Shown one piece after another: positions 1 to 11,804 of a DNA stretch of 64,000 nucleotides. Every line of letters begins with the position of its first letter. Position 1 is the stretch's first letter. This DNA is from Candidula unifasciata. Lineage: Eukaryota; Mollusca; Gastropoda; Stylommatophora; Geomitridae. Below the pieces are notes generated by a model, which saw nothing but the letters and a program-made list of their open reading frames with translations, did no database searches and was not told where the DNA came from. Location: the NCBI GenBank assembly GCA_905116865.2, contig CAJHNH020001591.1:310001-374000 (forward strand), written 5' to 3'. The position numbers and the translations under genes are program-made.

Positions 1-1340
1 ATATTATCTTGGCTGTTGCTATTTATGCTGAGGGAGAGTCTTTGTCTCTCTCTTGCTCTGTTTGCCTGTGTAGTTCTCTGTGTGTCATGTATAAATGTAA
101 ATGTATTTTTTAACTATGTTTTTCATTAATATTTTAACGTTTGGGGTGCTCAGGCACTTGGCACTGCAGCCATAGTGTTGAGGTTGGCTAGCTTTTCTTC
201 TGGGAGGTGAAAGGTGAAATTTAAGTAATCTGTCAATGATCTGTAGAGCACCCAGGCCAACCCCACCTCCTTGTGGTGCATGCCGGAGAACTGAAGCCAT
301 AAGGCTTCAGGCCAACGGGGCTCTGGCTCACCTGGGTTGAGAGAGGCACCAACCAGGTCAGATTTTTCCTGCCTAGCTTTTTTTTAATGTTTGCCTATAG
401 GCTGATTTTTTGCCTTTGAATTTTATACTATTTCCCAATAAGCTATAATGCTTTTGAACACACACATGCTTTGTGGAAAAATATGACAACTGCATCACTG
501 TCACCACTCTTACCGTTTTCTTTTACTTTTTATTCTGATGTGTAAATATAAAATATATTAAGGATGTCACAGTTATCATCATCATCATCAGTAGCTAAAA
601 TTGTCAGGATACCGACACCACCAGCGAAATTACAAATAGCTCTTCCTTTCCTCGCCCTCTGAACTTTACTGCCTCCCCCCTTTTTTTTTACTCGCTTCCA
701 ACAGTTGGTGAAATGAAGGTACAGTCATTATTTTTACCATATTATTCTTTTTTTGCTGTTGTTAATGTGTATCAGAATCATTATTTCACACAATAAACGT
801 TTATTTTAAAAAAAGCAGCACACTGGCTGTTGACAGGGGCTCTAGTATAACTTTCTTTCTTTCTACTGCTCTTAGCTGCAGAATCTCATTCAAGACTATT
901 AGATTCTCCCATCTCTCCATCTGCTTTCTTCTGGCAGGCAGCTGTTCTGGCTACAATTTTCAGATCAGTCTTAACAATCCTCTCTTCAGTTTTCCCCTAC
1001 TTCCCACCTTTCTTCACAGTGAGCAACTTTCTCTATTGTATCTTTTTAGAATGTTTCTTATATAATTCACCTCAGATGAAAAACACAGATGAACAAAGCA
1101 GGTACCTCCACCAAGCATGCACAAAAACCTGCCAACAGTGGGTAGCATGTGTAATAATACTGTAATTGCCATTATCATCCTCGTTTTACCCTCATCATCG
1201 CCATCCTCATAATTTCACCATCATCATTTATGGTCATCACTATTATCTTTGTCACTCCTGTCCTTTTTTAGATAGTGCAAAAGAGAATTATGATTGAAAT
1301 AATGATGTGTCAAATAATTGTTATAAATTATTATTGATGC
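1..1340. other. No gene recognised
   Basis: A/T-rich sequence with short ATC runs (570-590, 1170-1230). The longest frame, on the minus strand near 85-300, shows no recognised domain. Nothing functional can be supported. Confidence 0.6.
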
Positions 1341-2589
1341 CACCAGTGATGGAATGCTTGGGGCTTGCCTTTCTCTTTAGTGTTGAGCGACGGCTAGATC
1401 TCCTTGTCACTTCATTCTCCTCAAATCCTGATGATTAACTTGTCTCTGACTGTTCACTCACTCTCATCTAACCCTTACAGTAATCTTGAATGTTTGCCAC
1501 GATCACTCTGCACTCAGAGGAAAGGCAAAACGCAACACACAATCAGACTGTAACGGTACCATCAGAATCATAACTCTGCGCTGATGGGTACAGGGTTCTT
1601 ATGAGAAAGTCCTGAGTGCGATGTTGTCCATTTTGCTTTCCCTGTTGTGTTTGAAGTGTCAGCCACATACCCTGGTCACTTCCATATTTATGAATATTTT
1701 TTTTTGGAGAGAACGAATGAATAGAGAGAAAGAGTAATGTAGAATGTATGTAGATAACTGGAATGTTTTCAGTATTTCACCTTCATATTTTTCCCCAACC
1801 TTTTACTTGAATTTGTAATAAGATTGAAGTGCTTTTATAATAGTGAAGCAGGGCGCAAGTGACAAAAGAGAAAAACGAGAGCTGGAAAGAGAGAGAGAGT
1901 GGGGGTGGAGCAATTGTGTCATTTGATGTACCAGTTTATGATGAAAATAAAAGTTTAAGGAAAAAGATATTTAGGATACTTGATGTCATTGACTATTTAT
2001 AACTGTATGTACCATGGCTCCACAGACTGAATACAACATACACTCTAACTACACAGCTCCATTAGAGGAAATGGAAAAGTCACGTACAAATACAACCATC
2101 TCCTCTGCTTGAGCCTTCTTGTCATGTCTGTGGTATATTCTTTATTTTTTTATATGGTCTTGGCTCTCCTTGTATGGGTTTCTAGTGCTCCATTATGGAA
2201 GGTGGGGGGGGGGGGGGGACTGCCTCCTTAACAAGCATGTCATAAGAGTTGACTGGTGTCATAAGCCACCACCCCTGGGGGAGATACTGAAGATGGGATC
2301 TGAGCACTTATGGACGATTTGATGTGCTCTGATGATAATCTGTCGACTAACTAACTTGAAAGTTTGAGACACCCTGAGATAATAAAATCTCAATCTGTAT
2401 GACAGACCAACAGGCAGATCCCAGTTACCTTGTTCAACCCCCAAAGAAGCTATCGCTGGGGCACATGTGACAGCCACATCAGCCTGATGTTTGCTGCTGT
2501 CAGGTGCTGGTAAGGAATAATGTGCCACTAAACCCACAATAATGCCCTTAATGTGAGAAAATATATTGCAACACAACAACTAGCAAAAT

Positions 2590-2850
2590 TACGGGCTCAT
2601 ACGTTTCTGATCTCAAGGCTACGAAATTAGAAGAGAGGCACTGGAAAACATTGTAACAACTGGAAAGATTAGTGGAAAAAGGGGTAGAGGCAGAACAAAA
2701 GAAATGATGCTAGATAGGTTGAAACGATGGCATAGGGGATATCATCAAGAGAGCTGTTCCAGGCAACCAGGGATGAAGATCTGTGGAAATGCATGAGCGC
2801 CAATGCCAGTTGGCTGGGCACACGGTGATGATGAAGTTACTGAGCAGTAC
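2590..2850 (+). pseudogene. LINE 3' end with GAT-type tail (L3T)
   Basis: GAGGCACTGGAAAACATTGT, AGTGGAAAAAGGGGTAGAGG, GGATATCATCAAGAGAGCTG and GAGCGCCAATGCCAGTTGGC, then CACGGTGATGATGAAG. It matches 36790-36990 closely in order and spacing. Confidence 0.65.
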
Positions 2851-3324
2851 AAGAAAGGTTAAAGCTACCTGAGCTCGCTCTCGCTTTTTGATTTGCTTTT
2901 TAAAATTGACGTCTTTGAATTGCTACTTTAAAAAGAAACTTGCTGTCTACACATGAAAACGAGAACTCTACATTGGATTCACAATTATATAAGGTTACGT
3001 CCCTTTAAAAGAAATAGATTATCTCCCCCCTCTTTTCTTTCCGTTCTCATGCGGCCATGCCAACAGTTTGAACTTTTTCACCCTTCAACCGTCTAATCTT
3101 CAATAATCTTTTTATCTGACGGTATTCTATCTTTCTTCCCCTCTCCCAGTGAGTTGCACTCTTGACAAACTGCATTCTTTCTGAGGCGCCAATGTTAATC
3201 AGTTAATCGCAGTTTATACTTTACTGTAAACTATCTCCCCAAAATATCTTGGTTCATGTGGCAGTAAAATCCGTTAGAAGGTTCATATTCTTCACGTCCT
3301 CTTTATGATGTAATTTTTTGTTAT

Positions 3325-3515
3325 TTGAAGCCCCACTCTGGCTTTAGCTAGGGGCCGCAATATAGGCAGGCCATCAATATGGCCAATTGTCTGAACGCGG
3401 TTTCTGGGACCTCTCCACGGTGATCCTCGTCCACATGGTGGCACTTTGTGTCATCGGGTGTTTATCGCTTGTGTGCTGTCCTGGTGGGGTAGAAAGTCAG
3501 TCAGTCAGTTAAAAG
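3325..3515 (+). repeat. Interspersed repeat E, copy
   Basis: TTTGAAGCCCCACTCTGGCT, GGGACCTCTCCACGGTGATC, GTGGCACTTTGTGTCATCGG and a (CAGT)n end. It is one of the more complete copies and ends in AGTCAGTCAGTCAGT. Confidence 0.6.
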
Positions 3516-3689
3516 GTTCATCGTTGTGTGGCTTTCGCCGGCACGGGAATGGAGCAGTTTTGATGCGGTTCATTTGCAGTGACCAAATGCATTGAATATT
3601 TTGCCCCAAACCAGAAAAATACTGTCGATGCCTCAACATCTAGTGGCATAGTTCCCTGTGTGGGTTTTTGGGCCCTTTATTTTGAAGGG

Positions 3690-3915
3690 AATGAGGGATA
3701 TACCTACCAACTCCTCCCTATAAAAAGAAGCATGTCCTAGGAGACAACTAATCTGGGATGTTTCCTTCAAAGTTGGAGTTTATCTATCTGAGCGGCAAGG
3801 AACCAGTAGTCTGCATAAAATAATCCAAACATGTAAAACAAAGGTGCACGCCAAATTCAAGTTAGGCAACAAGGAGTGGACGAACAACCAGAACTTTCTA
3901 CCGGAGTTTATATCC
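3690..3915 (+). mobile_element. SINE-A copy, diverged
   Basis: A + strand match including AAGCATGTCCTAGGAGACAA, TTCAAAGTTGGAGTTTATCT, GCAAGGAACCAGTAGTCTGC and TGGACGAACAACCAGAACTT. Its ends are indistinct. A LINE 3' fragment follows directly. Confidence 0.6.
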
Positions 3916-3934
3916 TTGTACTAGATTCATCGAG

Positions 3935-4205
3935 AAACAACAGATCAAGTGGTTTGGCCAGGTAGCAACATCAAATACCTTCTTAGGCACTACATCTCAC
4001 AAGATCAGGTACAAGAGCAAGAGAACGACCACAATAAAACATGGATCGACAACATTAAAGACACTTCACGGCATACAATAGCCAATACAAGGAAGTTTTC
4101 AATGGATCCCAAATTCTTCTTCCCAACGACACTTAACGGCACAAATGGCTTATGACTATGATGTTGACGAAACGCTAAGGCGGAGGAGAAGATTTGCCTT
4201 GTCAT
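3935..4205 (+). pseudogene. LINE reverse-transcriptase C-terminus (L3T), remnant
   Basis: The + frames contain K-Q-Q-I-K-W-F-G-Q, then K-T-W-I-D-N-I-K-D-T and T-I-A-N-T-R-K-F-S-M-D, followed by GATGTTGACGAAACG. The order corresponds to the 11805 copy. It is shifted between frames and inactive. Confidence 0.6.
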
Positions 4206-4261
4206 ATTTTCCCTTCTCAGCGAGGTTATAAATTCTTTAAGCTTTAGAGGTTTTAACAGCA

Positions 4262-4412
4262 GATATTTTCTTCTTCTTCTTTTTCTTCTTCTTCTTCTTC
4301 TTCTTCTTCTTCTTCTTCTTCTTCTTCTTCTTCTTCTTCTTCTTCTTCTTCGTCTTCTTCTTCTTCTTCTCTTCTTCTTCTTCGTGTAAACTCCAATGAA
4401 AAGTTATGGTGT
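4262..4412 (-). mobile_element. SINE-A remnant: TTC tail plus start of body
   Basis: About 115 bp of (TTC)n is followed by GTGTAAACTCCAATGAAAAG, which matches the tail-proximal body of SINE-A in minus orientation. The rest of the element is missing. Most of this stretch is simple repeat. Confidence 0.45.
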
Positions 4413-5079
4413 TTCGGCCATTTCTGGCAGATTTCTAATCAAGAAGAGGGGAGTCACCAGAGAATGTGGCCGAGCTCCAACACTCAGGTAAAGGTGAGAC
4501 GGATAGACAATCAGACAGTTACTGGTACCATCGGAATTGTAACTCTGAGCTTGCTGCTGAAGATGAGAGCGGAGCATGAGTGCTATGATGTCGATTCTGA
4601 ACTCATAACTTATCTAAAGAAAACATCATTATCGTGCTCATTAATTTCAATTTCGCAAGGAAGCACTGCGACCTGACGGCTAAAGGTCAGCAGGTCACTT
4701 CCGGTTGCATTTCTTAATTAGGAGTAACAAATATTGGGTACAATATTTTTTGCCCCCCCCCCCAAACACGAAATTCCCGTGGGAATTCCACAGCTGACTT
4801 GACAGTCCATTATTTCAAGGGGTGCAAGTGTGCTGCTGTCTGCTGCTGTTTTTGAGTGTTCATCTAGTGTCTTATGGTGCGACATATTTCGGTCTGTTGA
4901 TGCGCATTTGGCTGCTTGATGATGCGCAATTGGCCGGTCTGCAATATTAGTCATTTTCATAACATGTCATCATGTGAGTGCATAGCGTAGTTGGTGTCAC
5001 ATCTGCCTTGTAAATGAAGGATGCCGTGTTCAATACCGACGTGATCCATTGTGAATTTCCTTTTTTTTTTTTTCAAATG

Positions 5080-5475
5080 TAAATTGTGTGTGTTTTTGTT
5101 GTCACAATGTTTTTTTAAAAAATAAAATGTAAATTGTGTGTTTTAAATGAAATGTAAATTGTGTGTGTGTGCGCGCGCGCGTGTGTGCGCGCGCGTGCGT
5201 GCGCGTGTGCGTGTTTTTTTTTTAAATAAAATGTAAATTGTGTGTTTTAAATGAAATGTAAATTGTGTGTGCGTGCGCGCGCGTGTGTGCGTGTGCGTGT
5301 TTTTAAAAAAAAATAAAATGTAAATGGTGTGTTTTAAATGAAATGTAAATTGTGTGTGTGTGCGTGCGCGTGTGCGTGCGTGTGTGTGTGTTTTGTTGTT
5401 GTTGTTGTCACAACGTTTTTTGTAAAAATAAAATGTAAATTGTGTGTATGTGTGTTTGTTGTCACAACGGTTTTT
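5080..5475. repeat. Tandem AAATGTAAATTGTGTG with GT/GC arrays
   Basis: The phrase AAATGTAAATTGTGTG occurs about eight times, separated by (GTGC)n and T-runs of varying length. It is a compound, expanding minisatellite of 70-100 bp period. A minus-strand Thr/His/Arg-rich frame across it is an artefact. Confidence 0.85.
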
Positions 5476-5686
5476 TTTCACTACATGTAAAATGTGCACT
5501 TTGGCTATGTGAACTCTATGTGCAATCGCAGGAAATGCCAATTGGGGTACTGTGGGGGGCCCTAAAAAGGGCCAATCATTCTACATGAATACTGCTGGGT
5601 TCACGCACGAATTGACAATCACAGAGATTGTACACGTTAGTAGATCTGAACTGAGGTCAAACTGCGGTGGCAGAAGAGACGACGGA

Positions 5687-6022
5687 CTAGTAGTCTCTCG
5701 GGGGCCAGAATCTAGCAATGTCTGCTAGTATGGTTTCAAACATGTCGCCACCCGCACGTTGAGCGCGCCTGCGCCACAGAAACTCACACATGTAAGATTC
5801 TAATAAATGTCTGTGGGTGCCATTCTGGCGCTTGTTTCTCTCCTTTGCCGACCTCCACAAACGTTCGATGCATTGCGTATGAGCACCTGTGGTGGGGTCG
5901 ACAAAATTAATGGAGTGATTGTTTCTGCAACTTCTTGTTCTGTGCAGAATGCCATGCTGTTGCAGGAAGGCAATGCTGCTTTCTTTGTCTTGTACAGATG
6001 CAACTAGCTGTAGAAAATTCAT
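5687..6022 (-). pseudogene. Merlin (IS1595/ISXO2-like) transposase, internally deleted
   Basis: An uninterrupted minus-strand reading frame. Its first third (start M-N-F-L-Q-L-V, with F-L-Q-Q-H-G-I-L-H) resembles the N-terminus of eukaryotic Merlin transposases. It jumps directly to H-S-I-N-F-V-D-P-T-T-G-A-H-T-Q-C-I-E-R-L-W, the signature C-terminal block of the ISXO2-like DDE domain, and then S-Y-M-C-E-F-L-W-R-R. The last catalytic acidic region (around the E of I-E-R-L-W) is kept. The middle of about 100 or more residues, with the zinc-binding and first catalytic Asp residues, is missing. It cannot be an active enzyme. The frame extends upstream to 6133, but Met at 6022 starts the recognisable homology. 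Confidence 0.8.
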
Positions 6023-6087
6023 CGTGACTGCTGCTGGAAACAATGGCAACTGACTGACGCCGGAAAAGAGCGGTAAACATACGTCAT

Positions 6088-6235
6088 CAATGTTGCCACT
6101 TTTCCTTGACAAAAACATCCAAAATGGAGTCAAGAAAAGATCTTAAAATATCCAAATTTGCGTGGAAAACATATAGAAAAAAAAAATCCAAACGGGAAGA
6201 GTCACAAATTACATAGCTATTAATATGACTAAAAT
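6088..6235. mobile_element. Left part of the TTGCCA-ended element
   Basis: It runs from TGTTGCCACTTTTCCTTGAC to TTACATAGCTATTAATATGAC and matches 58084-58230. It is cut off where the LINE RNase H fragment begins, so the LINE probably inserted into, or recombined with, this element. Confidence 0.55.
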
Positions 6236-6645
6236 GTACAGAAGTCCACTGTCCGTGCAGTCACCTTTATTTTTGTTCCGGGACACGCAGGCGTCGATGG
6301 AAATGAAAGAGCTGACAGGTTGGCTGGATCCGCTATCACTACCGACGGTCAGCCTATGGATCATGCTGATATTATCAATGCCCTCAGAGAAATGGGAAGG
6401 ATAGACGACTTTGGTGGCAGTGAATCCACATCACTCGCCAGAATGGCAGACTTGGGAATTAAGATCGGCACAGCAAAAAACGAGACGCACACCAGCTACG
6501 CCAGAAGACTTGTTAATCAACATAGAACTGGTACTATTAGCCATCGGACGTTGGGGTTCATACTGAGGGGAGGATCTGAGCACCTATGGACATGTCCGGA
6601 GTGCAATGAGGATAACCCAACTAACTAACTAACTAACTAATGACT
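6236..6645 (+). pseudogene. LINE fragment with RNase H end (family L1R)
   Basis: The + frame reads S-T-V-R-A-V-T-F-I-F-V-P-G-H-A-G-V-D-G-N-E-R-A-D-R-L-A-G. This is the C-terminal RNase H motif (P-G-H-x-G-x-x-G-N-E-x-A-D) of jockey/I/R1-type non-LTR retrotransposons. It ends G-S-E-H-L-W-T-C-P-E-C-N and a (CTAA)n tail. The upstream reverse transcriptase is missing (5' truncation). Other fragments of the family are at 1345-1480 (-), 1540-1610, 2255-2350, 4490-4600, 11020-11180 (-), 41250-41745 (-), 47140-47260, 51390-51510 and 59660-59850 (-). Confidence 0.75.
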
Positions 6646-7029
6646 AAAATGTGTAGCATTAATCTGTACCGAAAAGTAAATGTGGCCAGTGTAACAGCTA
6701 CCACATCACCCTTAGAGTGCCAGTACTACTGCTGCTACCACTACCACCACCACCGTCACAACAACAACACAAAACGGTCACTACTGTCTGTACAGGTCGT
6801 TGTAAGTGTGCCCCCGACATAAAACTCCATCACTTAACCATGGGCGAACGCAAGGGGAAAGGGGGGGGGCATTTGCCCTGGATTGATTGAAAAAAAAAAA
6901 ACGAATGCTGTTGCTTGTTCATCTGCAGCAGCAACGCTATCACCAGAACCAGACCCGGACAAACTTGAAAGTGGAGATACTATGTTAACCTAGGACATTG
7001 AACTCTGTGTAAAATCTACTACGAAGATT

Positions 7030-8782
7030 CGATCTTAAGCTCAAGTATCGTTTGCTAACTGCTGCTAACTACAAGCCTCACCCGTCATATGATTTTGAAG
7101 GCGACATGTCAGGAAGTGGAAAACGTTGTTTCAGGAAATCTTGGCTAACCCAGTATTTCTCTATGGTTATCATATTCACCTGGGTTAAAAAATGCTTTTT
7201 GCATTTTCTGTGTTTTATTTCCGCAACCAGTTCAAAAAGGAATTCAAGGTGCCTTCATTACTACTCCTTCTACAAAGATTTTAATGAATGTGCCAGAAAC
7301 CATACCAGCTCAGCATGGCATCGTGGGTCTTAACAAGATGCTGAACACTTGGCGTCAACCATTAGAGATCCAAAAAAGGATATTATTTGTCAGATAGATA
7401 ATTCCGTAAAAAGAACTATTGAAGAAAACAGAAAGAAACTGTATCCTTTTATTTCAACAATCTTATTTTGCGGAACAAATGATTTGACAATTCGTGGGAA
7501 AGATAGCACCAAAGGAAATGTCGAACAACTTTATACGTATCGAATTGAGGGAGGAGACAGTATTTAAAAAAAAAACTATTTTGATACAGCTGCTGGAAAT
7601 GCACGTTACACATCACACCGAACGCAGAATGGTTTGATTAATTTGTCTGAACAAGCTTTGCGAGAAGGCATTGTAAAAGCTGTTAACAATGCTGTTGGAT
7701 TCTTGATCATAGCGATGGAACAGCAGATATCTTAGGAGCAGAACAGTTATCACTGGGAGTCCGGTTTGTAGATACGTCTAGTGAGAAGGCTATGATTCGT
7801 GAGGAATTCCTTGGATTTTCTCCGCTGAAAGGTATGGACGCCGCCACGATATCTGATTGTATCATTCAACATTGCAAAACATTTAGTCTTCTCCTTAATA
7901 ATCTGCTGGGTCAAGGTTATGATGGGTGCTCGACAATGGCCGGAAAAGAAAATGGTGTTCATGCGAAAAATTCGAAGAATTTACCCCAAGGCTGCCTTTG
8001 TTCGCGGTGCCTCGCATATACTGAATCTCGTTGAAAATGATCTTAATAATGTTGCATTGATACGAAATACTATTAGTACTATCAAAGCAATTATTACATT
8101 TTTTTCGTGAAAGCCCAAAAAGGAGGTCCTCTGTCCCAAATATTCCTCTTCTGTGTGAGACAAGATGGACAAGCAAGTATAAAAGTATTCAGATTTTTTC
8201 TAGTAAATTTGCAGACATTTATTGCCAACTGGAAACATTTTCATTGCATGCAAGTGGAAATACACGACAGGCTGCACATCAGTTACATTGTTCATCAAAG
8301 TCCAGCACGTTTTTATTTTGTCTCAATATTATTTCTCAAGACTCTGCCATACTGGAACCAGTTACTCAGGCTCTTCTAGCTGTTCAAGTTGATCTTCCAG
8401 AAGTCCAACTGCAAGTTCAAAACCTGCTCAGTGTAGTAAAACTTCACCGAGGTGATTCCGATAACTATTTCATGGATATTTTTGTGAAAACACTACAACT
8501 CGCACAGAAAGTGGATATTGAGTTGATTATCCCAAGACAGAGTGGAAGACAAAAGTATCGAAGTAATCCGGGAACCATAAGTGTTGAAGAGTACTTCAAA
8601 CTGTTTACATTCCATACTTAGATTCTCTAATTAACTCAACTGAGAGTCGATTCTGTGAAGCCAACAGTGCACAATTTAACTTAGCGTTGCTACATCCTTC
8701 GAAATTGTGCAAACTGAATCGTAAAAAGTTTAACGATATAATGTCTACTATTATTCAGATATACTACATTGATAATTTTGAA

Positions 8783-8813
<31 letters not shown>

Positions 8814-9310
8814 CTTCGCGTTCACCAGCTGTACACTCTGGCGTAAAGTTCTGGTTGCTCATCCACTTCTGGACTGCAGCCATGCTCCAGAACATGAGTG
8901 TTGCGTGTGCATCAGTTTTACAGATCTGATTCAATTGAATGCAGACTGTTGGTTCCTCGCCTCTCAGGCAGATGCACTCCGACTTCAAAGGAAGTTCCCC
9001 AGTTAGTCGACTCTTACGACATGCTTTTGGGGAGGCAGTGGGTCTATTCTTGTTTTCCCCACAATAGGGCCCCGGAACCCACACGGGGGAGGGAAAACGC
9101 GAGAATGCAGAAGTAGACAAGATTTTATCGACTTGTACCTTTTACAAAGTTTTATCTGAGTGTCAGGTATGTGTTACTATTTTTGCTAACATTACCAGCA
9201 ACAACATGTACTGTGGAGCGATCGTTCAGCACATTACGTCGTCGTGTAAAACATGGCTTAGATCTGCAATGTGAGATAAACGTCTGTATGGATTGTTTAT
9301 GTTAATCAAT
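7030..9310 (+). pseudogene. hAT transposase (ZMYM1/52-kDa-repressor-like), decayed and split
   Basis: Pieces in all three + frames reconstruct the order of a hAT transposase of the TTF-zinc-finger/DUF4371 type. A W-L-T-Q-Y TTF region is near 7140. N-R-K-K-L-Y-P-F-I-S-T-I-L-F-C-G-T-N-D-L is at 7420. The D-x-T-A-D-I segment is near 7712. F-L-G-F-S-P-L-K-G-M-D is at 7807 and G-Q-G-Y-D-G-C-S-T-M-A-G-K-E-N-G at about 7910. Y-L-D-S-L-I-N-S-T-E-S-R-F is near 8615. A separate C-terminal T-V-E-R-S-F-S-T-L-R-R-R block (hAT dimerisation domain) is at about 9210. Several frameshifts are present, and a SINE (about 8786-9112) interrupts it before the final domain. No functional protein is possible. Confidence 0.8.
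8786..9112 (-). mobile_element. SINE-A copy with GAA-type tail, inserted in hAT
   Basis: A minus-strand copy of the most frequent SINE-like repeat here. On the + strand it reads (TTC)n, CGCGTTCACCAGCTGTACAC, then about 270 bp ending CCGGAACCCACACGGGGG. Nearly identical copies lie at 48872-49156 and 57101-57383. The hAT reading frame is broken here and its C-terminus resumes after the element. I see no clear target-site duplication at this copy. Confidence 0.75.
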
Positions 9311-9639
9311 TCCAGGCCGGCAACGAAACAAATAATGATTTGACCGTTGCTGGCGCTACGTCGTTCGTGGTTTGTGCGATTTATGAAAGTACTTACAACG
9401 AGCCTTGGTGATATCCCCGGGAACTGCCAATATTTTTTTGTTCATACTTTACTTTTAGCATATTGAAATGTTTTTTCAAAGTGAAAGCCACATAGGAAGG
9501 TGAGCAATTATTTTTTTTAAATCACATGAAAAAGAAACACAAAGTTAGCACAGTGAGGTTACGGTTGAAACAAAGTGAGTGTGATTTGCGCACCCTTTTA
9601 ATTAATCAGTACCGGGGCTGCCAGATATTTGAGCTTTGA

Positions 9640-10632
9640 CCCCAGTGAGAGTTCAAAGTTTGAGTAACTGAAAGAAAAAACAATAATAACTGGAAAAAAA
9701 ATATTCAACTCAAATCAAAAGAATCTAGAAAAACATCTACCATAAGAAAAAAATATTTGACTCCAAATGAAAAGCATCTAGAAAAGCATCTACCATTTAA
9801 ACGTCAAAAAGACATCTAAATAAAAGGAAAAGCATCTAGAAAAGCATCTACCATTTAAACGTCAAAAAGACATCTAAATAAAAGGAAAAAAAATATGAAA
9901 AGCATCTAGAAAAGCATCTACCATTTAAACGTCAAAAAGACATCTAAATGGAAGGAAAAACATATGAAAAGCATCTAGAAATGCATCTACCATTTAAACG
10001 TCGAAAAGACATATAAATGGAAGGAAAAACATATGAAAAGAATCTAGAAAAGCATCTACCATTTAAACGTCAAAAAGACATCTAAATAAAAGGAAAAACA
10101 TATGAAAAGCATCTAGAAAAGCATCTACGATTTAAACGTCAAAAAGACATCTAAATAAAAGGAAAAAAAAGGAAAAACATATGAAAAGCATCTAGAAAAG
10201 CATCTACCATTTAAACGTCAAAAAGACATCTAAATGGAAGGAAAAGCATATGAAAAGCATCTAGAAATGCATCTACCATTTAAACGTCGAAAAGACATAT
10301 AAATGGAAGGAAAAACATATGAAAAGAATCTAGAAAAGCATCTACCATTTAAACGTCAAAAAGACATTTAAATGGAAGGAAAAACATATGAAAAGCATCT
10401 AGAAATGCATCTACCATTTAAACGTCGAAAAGACATATAAATAGAAGGGAAAAACATATGAAAAGAATCTAGAAAAGCATCTACCATTTAAACGTCAAAA
10501 AGACATCTAAATAAAAGGAAAAGCATATGAAAAGAATCTAGAAATGCATCTACCATTTAAACGTCAAAAAAGACATTTAAATGGAAGGAAAAACATCTAA
10601 ATGTGGATGTAAAATATCCGAAGTGGCAACAC
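9640..10632. repeat. Right part of the TTGCCA-ended element with internal minisatellite
   Basis: About 850 bp of tandem units based on GAAAAGCATCTAGAAAAGCA, TCTACCATTTAAACGTCAAA and AAGACATCTAAATAAAAGG (about 62-75 bp, with alternating forms). It closes with AACATCTAAATGTGGATGTA and AGTGGCAACACTG, the right end seen once at 58590. The 58084 element has only a single diverged unit. Confidence 0.75.
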
Positions 10633-11215
10633 TGAACGTCATAGTAAAGCGCGCGCTTTGCGAGAGCGCGCTTTTGCGATGTGAACAACTTGGATGTAGA
10701 GAAACCGCGAGAAACCACAACCTGAACACCCTATAATTTATTGGGAATGTCTCCTGTGACGTCATTGTGACGTCAGGGGTACGCAAAAAATATTGTACCA
10801 AGTAAACAAGGGTGACGACATACAGAAAACTGTCAACTTGCAGAATATGGACCGCAGAAATATTAGAGACACTGACAAGTTTTAGAATACTTGACGTTAT
10901 CATAACCTCTCCTGCAACTAGTGTTTTCATTTTGCTAGCTCCCCTGTTGTTGTTTTTTTCTAAATATGGAACAGGAAAACCCTAATTATTACCGTGTTAT
11001 AAAATTAAACGTGGTGTGTTGAATTTCACAATGAGCTGAATTGAGAAGCAACATCACCGCACTCAGGAATTTCCCATAAGAGCTCTATCCACATCTTCAG
11101 CAGCCAGCACAGTTCCAGCTTCGTTAGTACCTGTTGCAGTTTGATTGCACGTACGGTTTTCCCCTGAGTGCTCAATGTTCGACGTTATCATTCTTTATAC
11201 ACTGATATAAGGGTC

Positions 11216-11462
11216 CCTTTGGGGCGAGTGAACACTGCCTGCCCAATAGCATGTCGTAAGTGTCGACTAATTGGGAGCTTCCGTCAAAGTCGGAGTGTAT
11301 TTGCCAGAAAAGCAAGGAGCAACAGTCTGCATACAAATGTGTCAGATATGCAGAACGGGTGCGCACTCAACATTTAGGTTTTAGTATATTAATAGAGTCC
11401 AGAAGTGGACGAACAACCGGAACTTTTCGCCGAAGTTTACAGCCAGTCAACGTGAAAAAGAA
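11216..11462 (+). mobile_element. SINE-A copy, 5' truncated
   Basis: The + strand body runs from ACACTGCCTGCCCAATAGCA, with TGTCGTAAGTGTCGACTAAT and CAAAGTCGGAGTGTATTTGC, to TTTACAGCCAGTCAACGTGA and AAAAGAAGAAA. The first 40 or so bases of the family consensus are replaced. Confidence 0.65.
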
Positions 11463-11804
11463 GAAACTACAAACACTCGTTAACCGGCATCTGCGCAGAA
11501 TAGACAGAAGTAAATTATAAGTCACAATTAACACTGCTGAGTTTACGGAGAGAATTAAACTAATTCCAGTTAATCAGTGGCGAAAAGGCAAAGGATATGG
11601 TTTGGCGCGCGTTAGTTAAGGATGCCTTCGTTATATGACAAAGTGCATTCATAACAAGAGGCACTTTTTTGGATGTAGAGGAGATTACGGCTTTTTACAT
11701 CTTCCTCAATTGTATGGGATTTTTTTTTTTTTTTTTTAAGGTTAAAGATGAGGAAACAAAAAAATAAAACACCCAAGCATCACTAGGCACTAAAACGACA
11801 ACTG

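Noticed and set aside
4977..5050. tRNA-like sequence (box A TAGCGTAGTTGG, box B-like GTGTTCAATACC)
   Set aside because: Box B is degenerate and no cloverleaf could be drawn. It is probably a worn SINE head or a tRNA remnant, too weak to list.
10648..10676. GCGCGC hairpin (AGCGCGCGCTTTGCGAGAGC)
   Set aside because: A short inverted repeat, but no terminator, RNA gene or element boundary can be tied to it.
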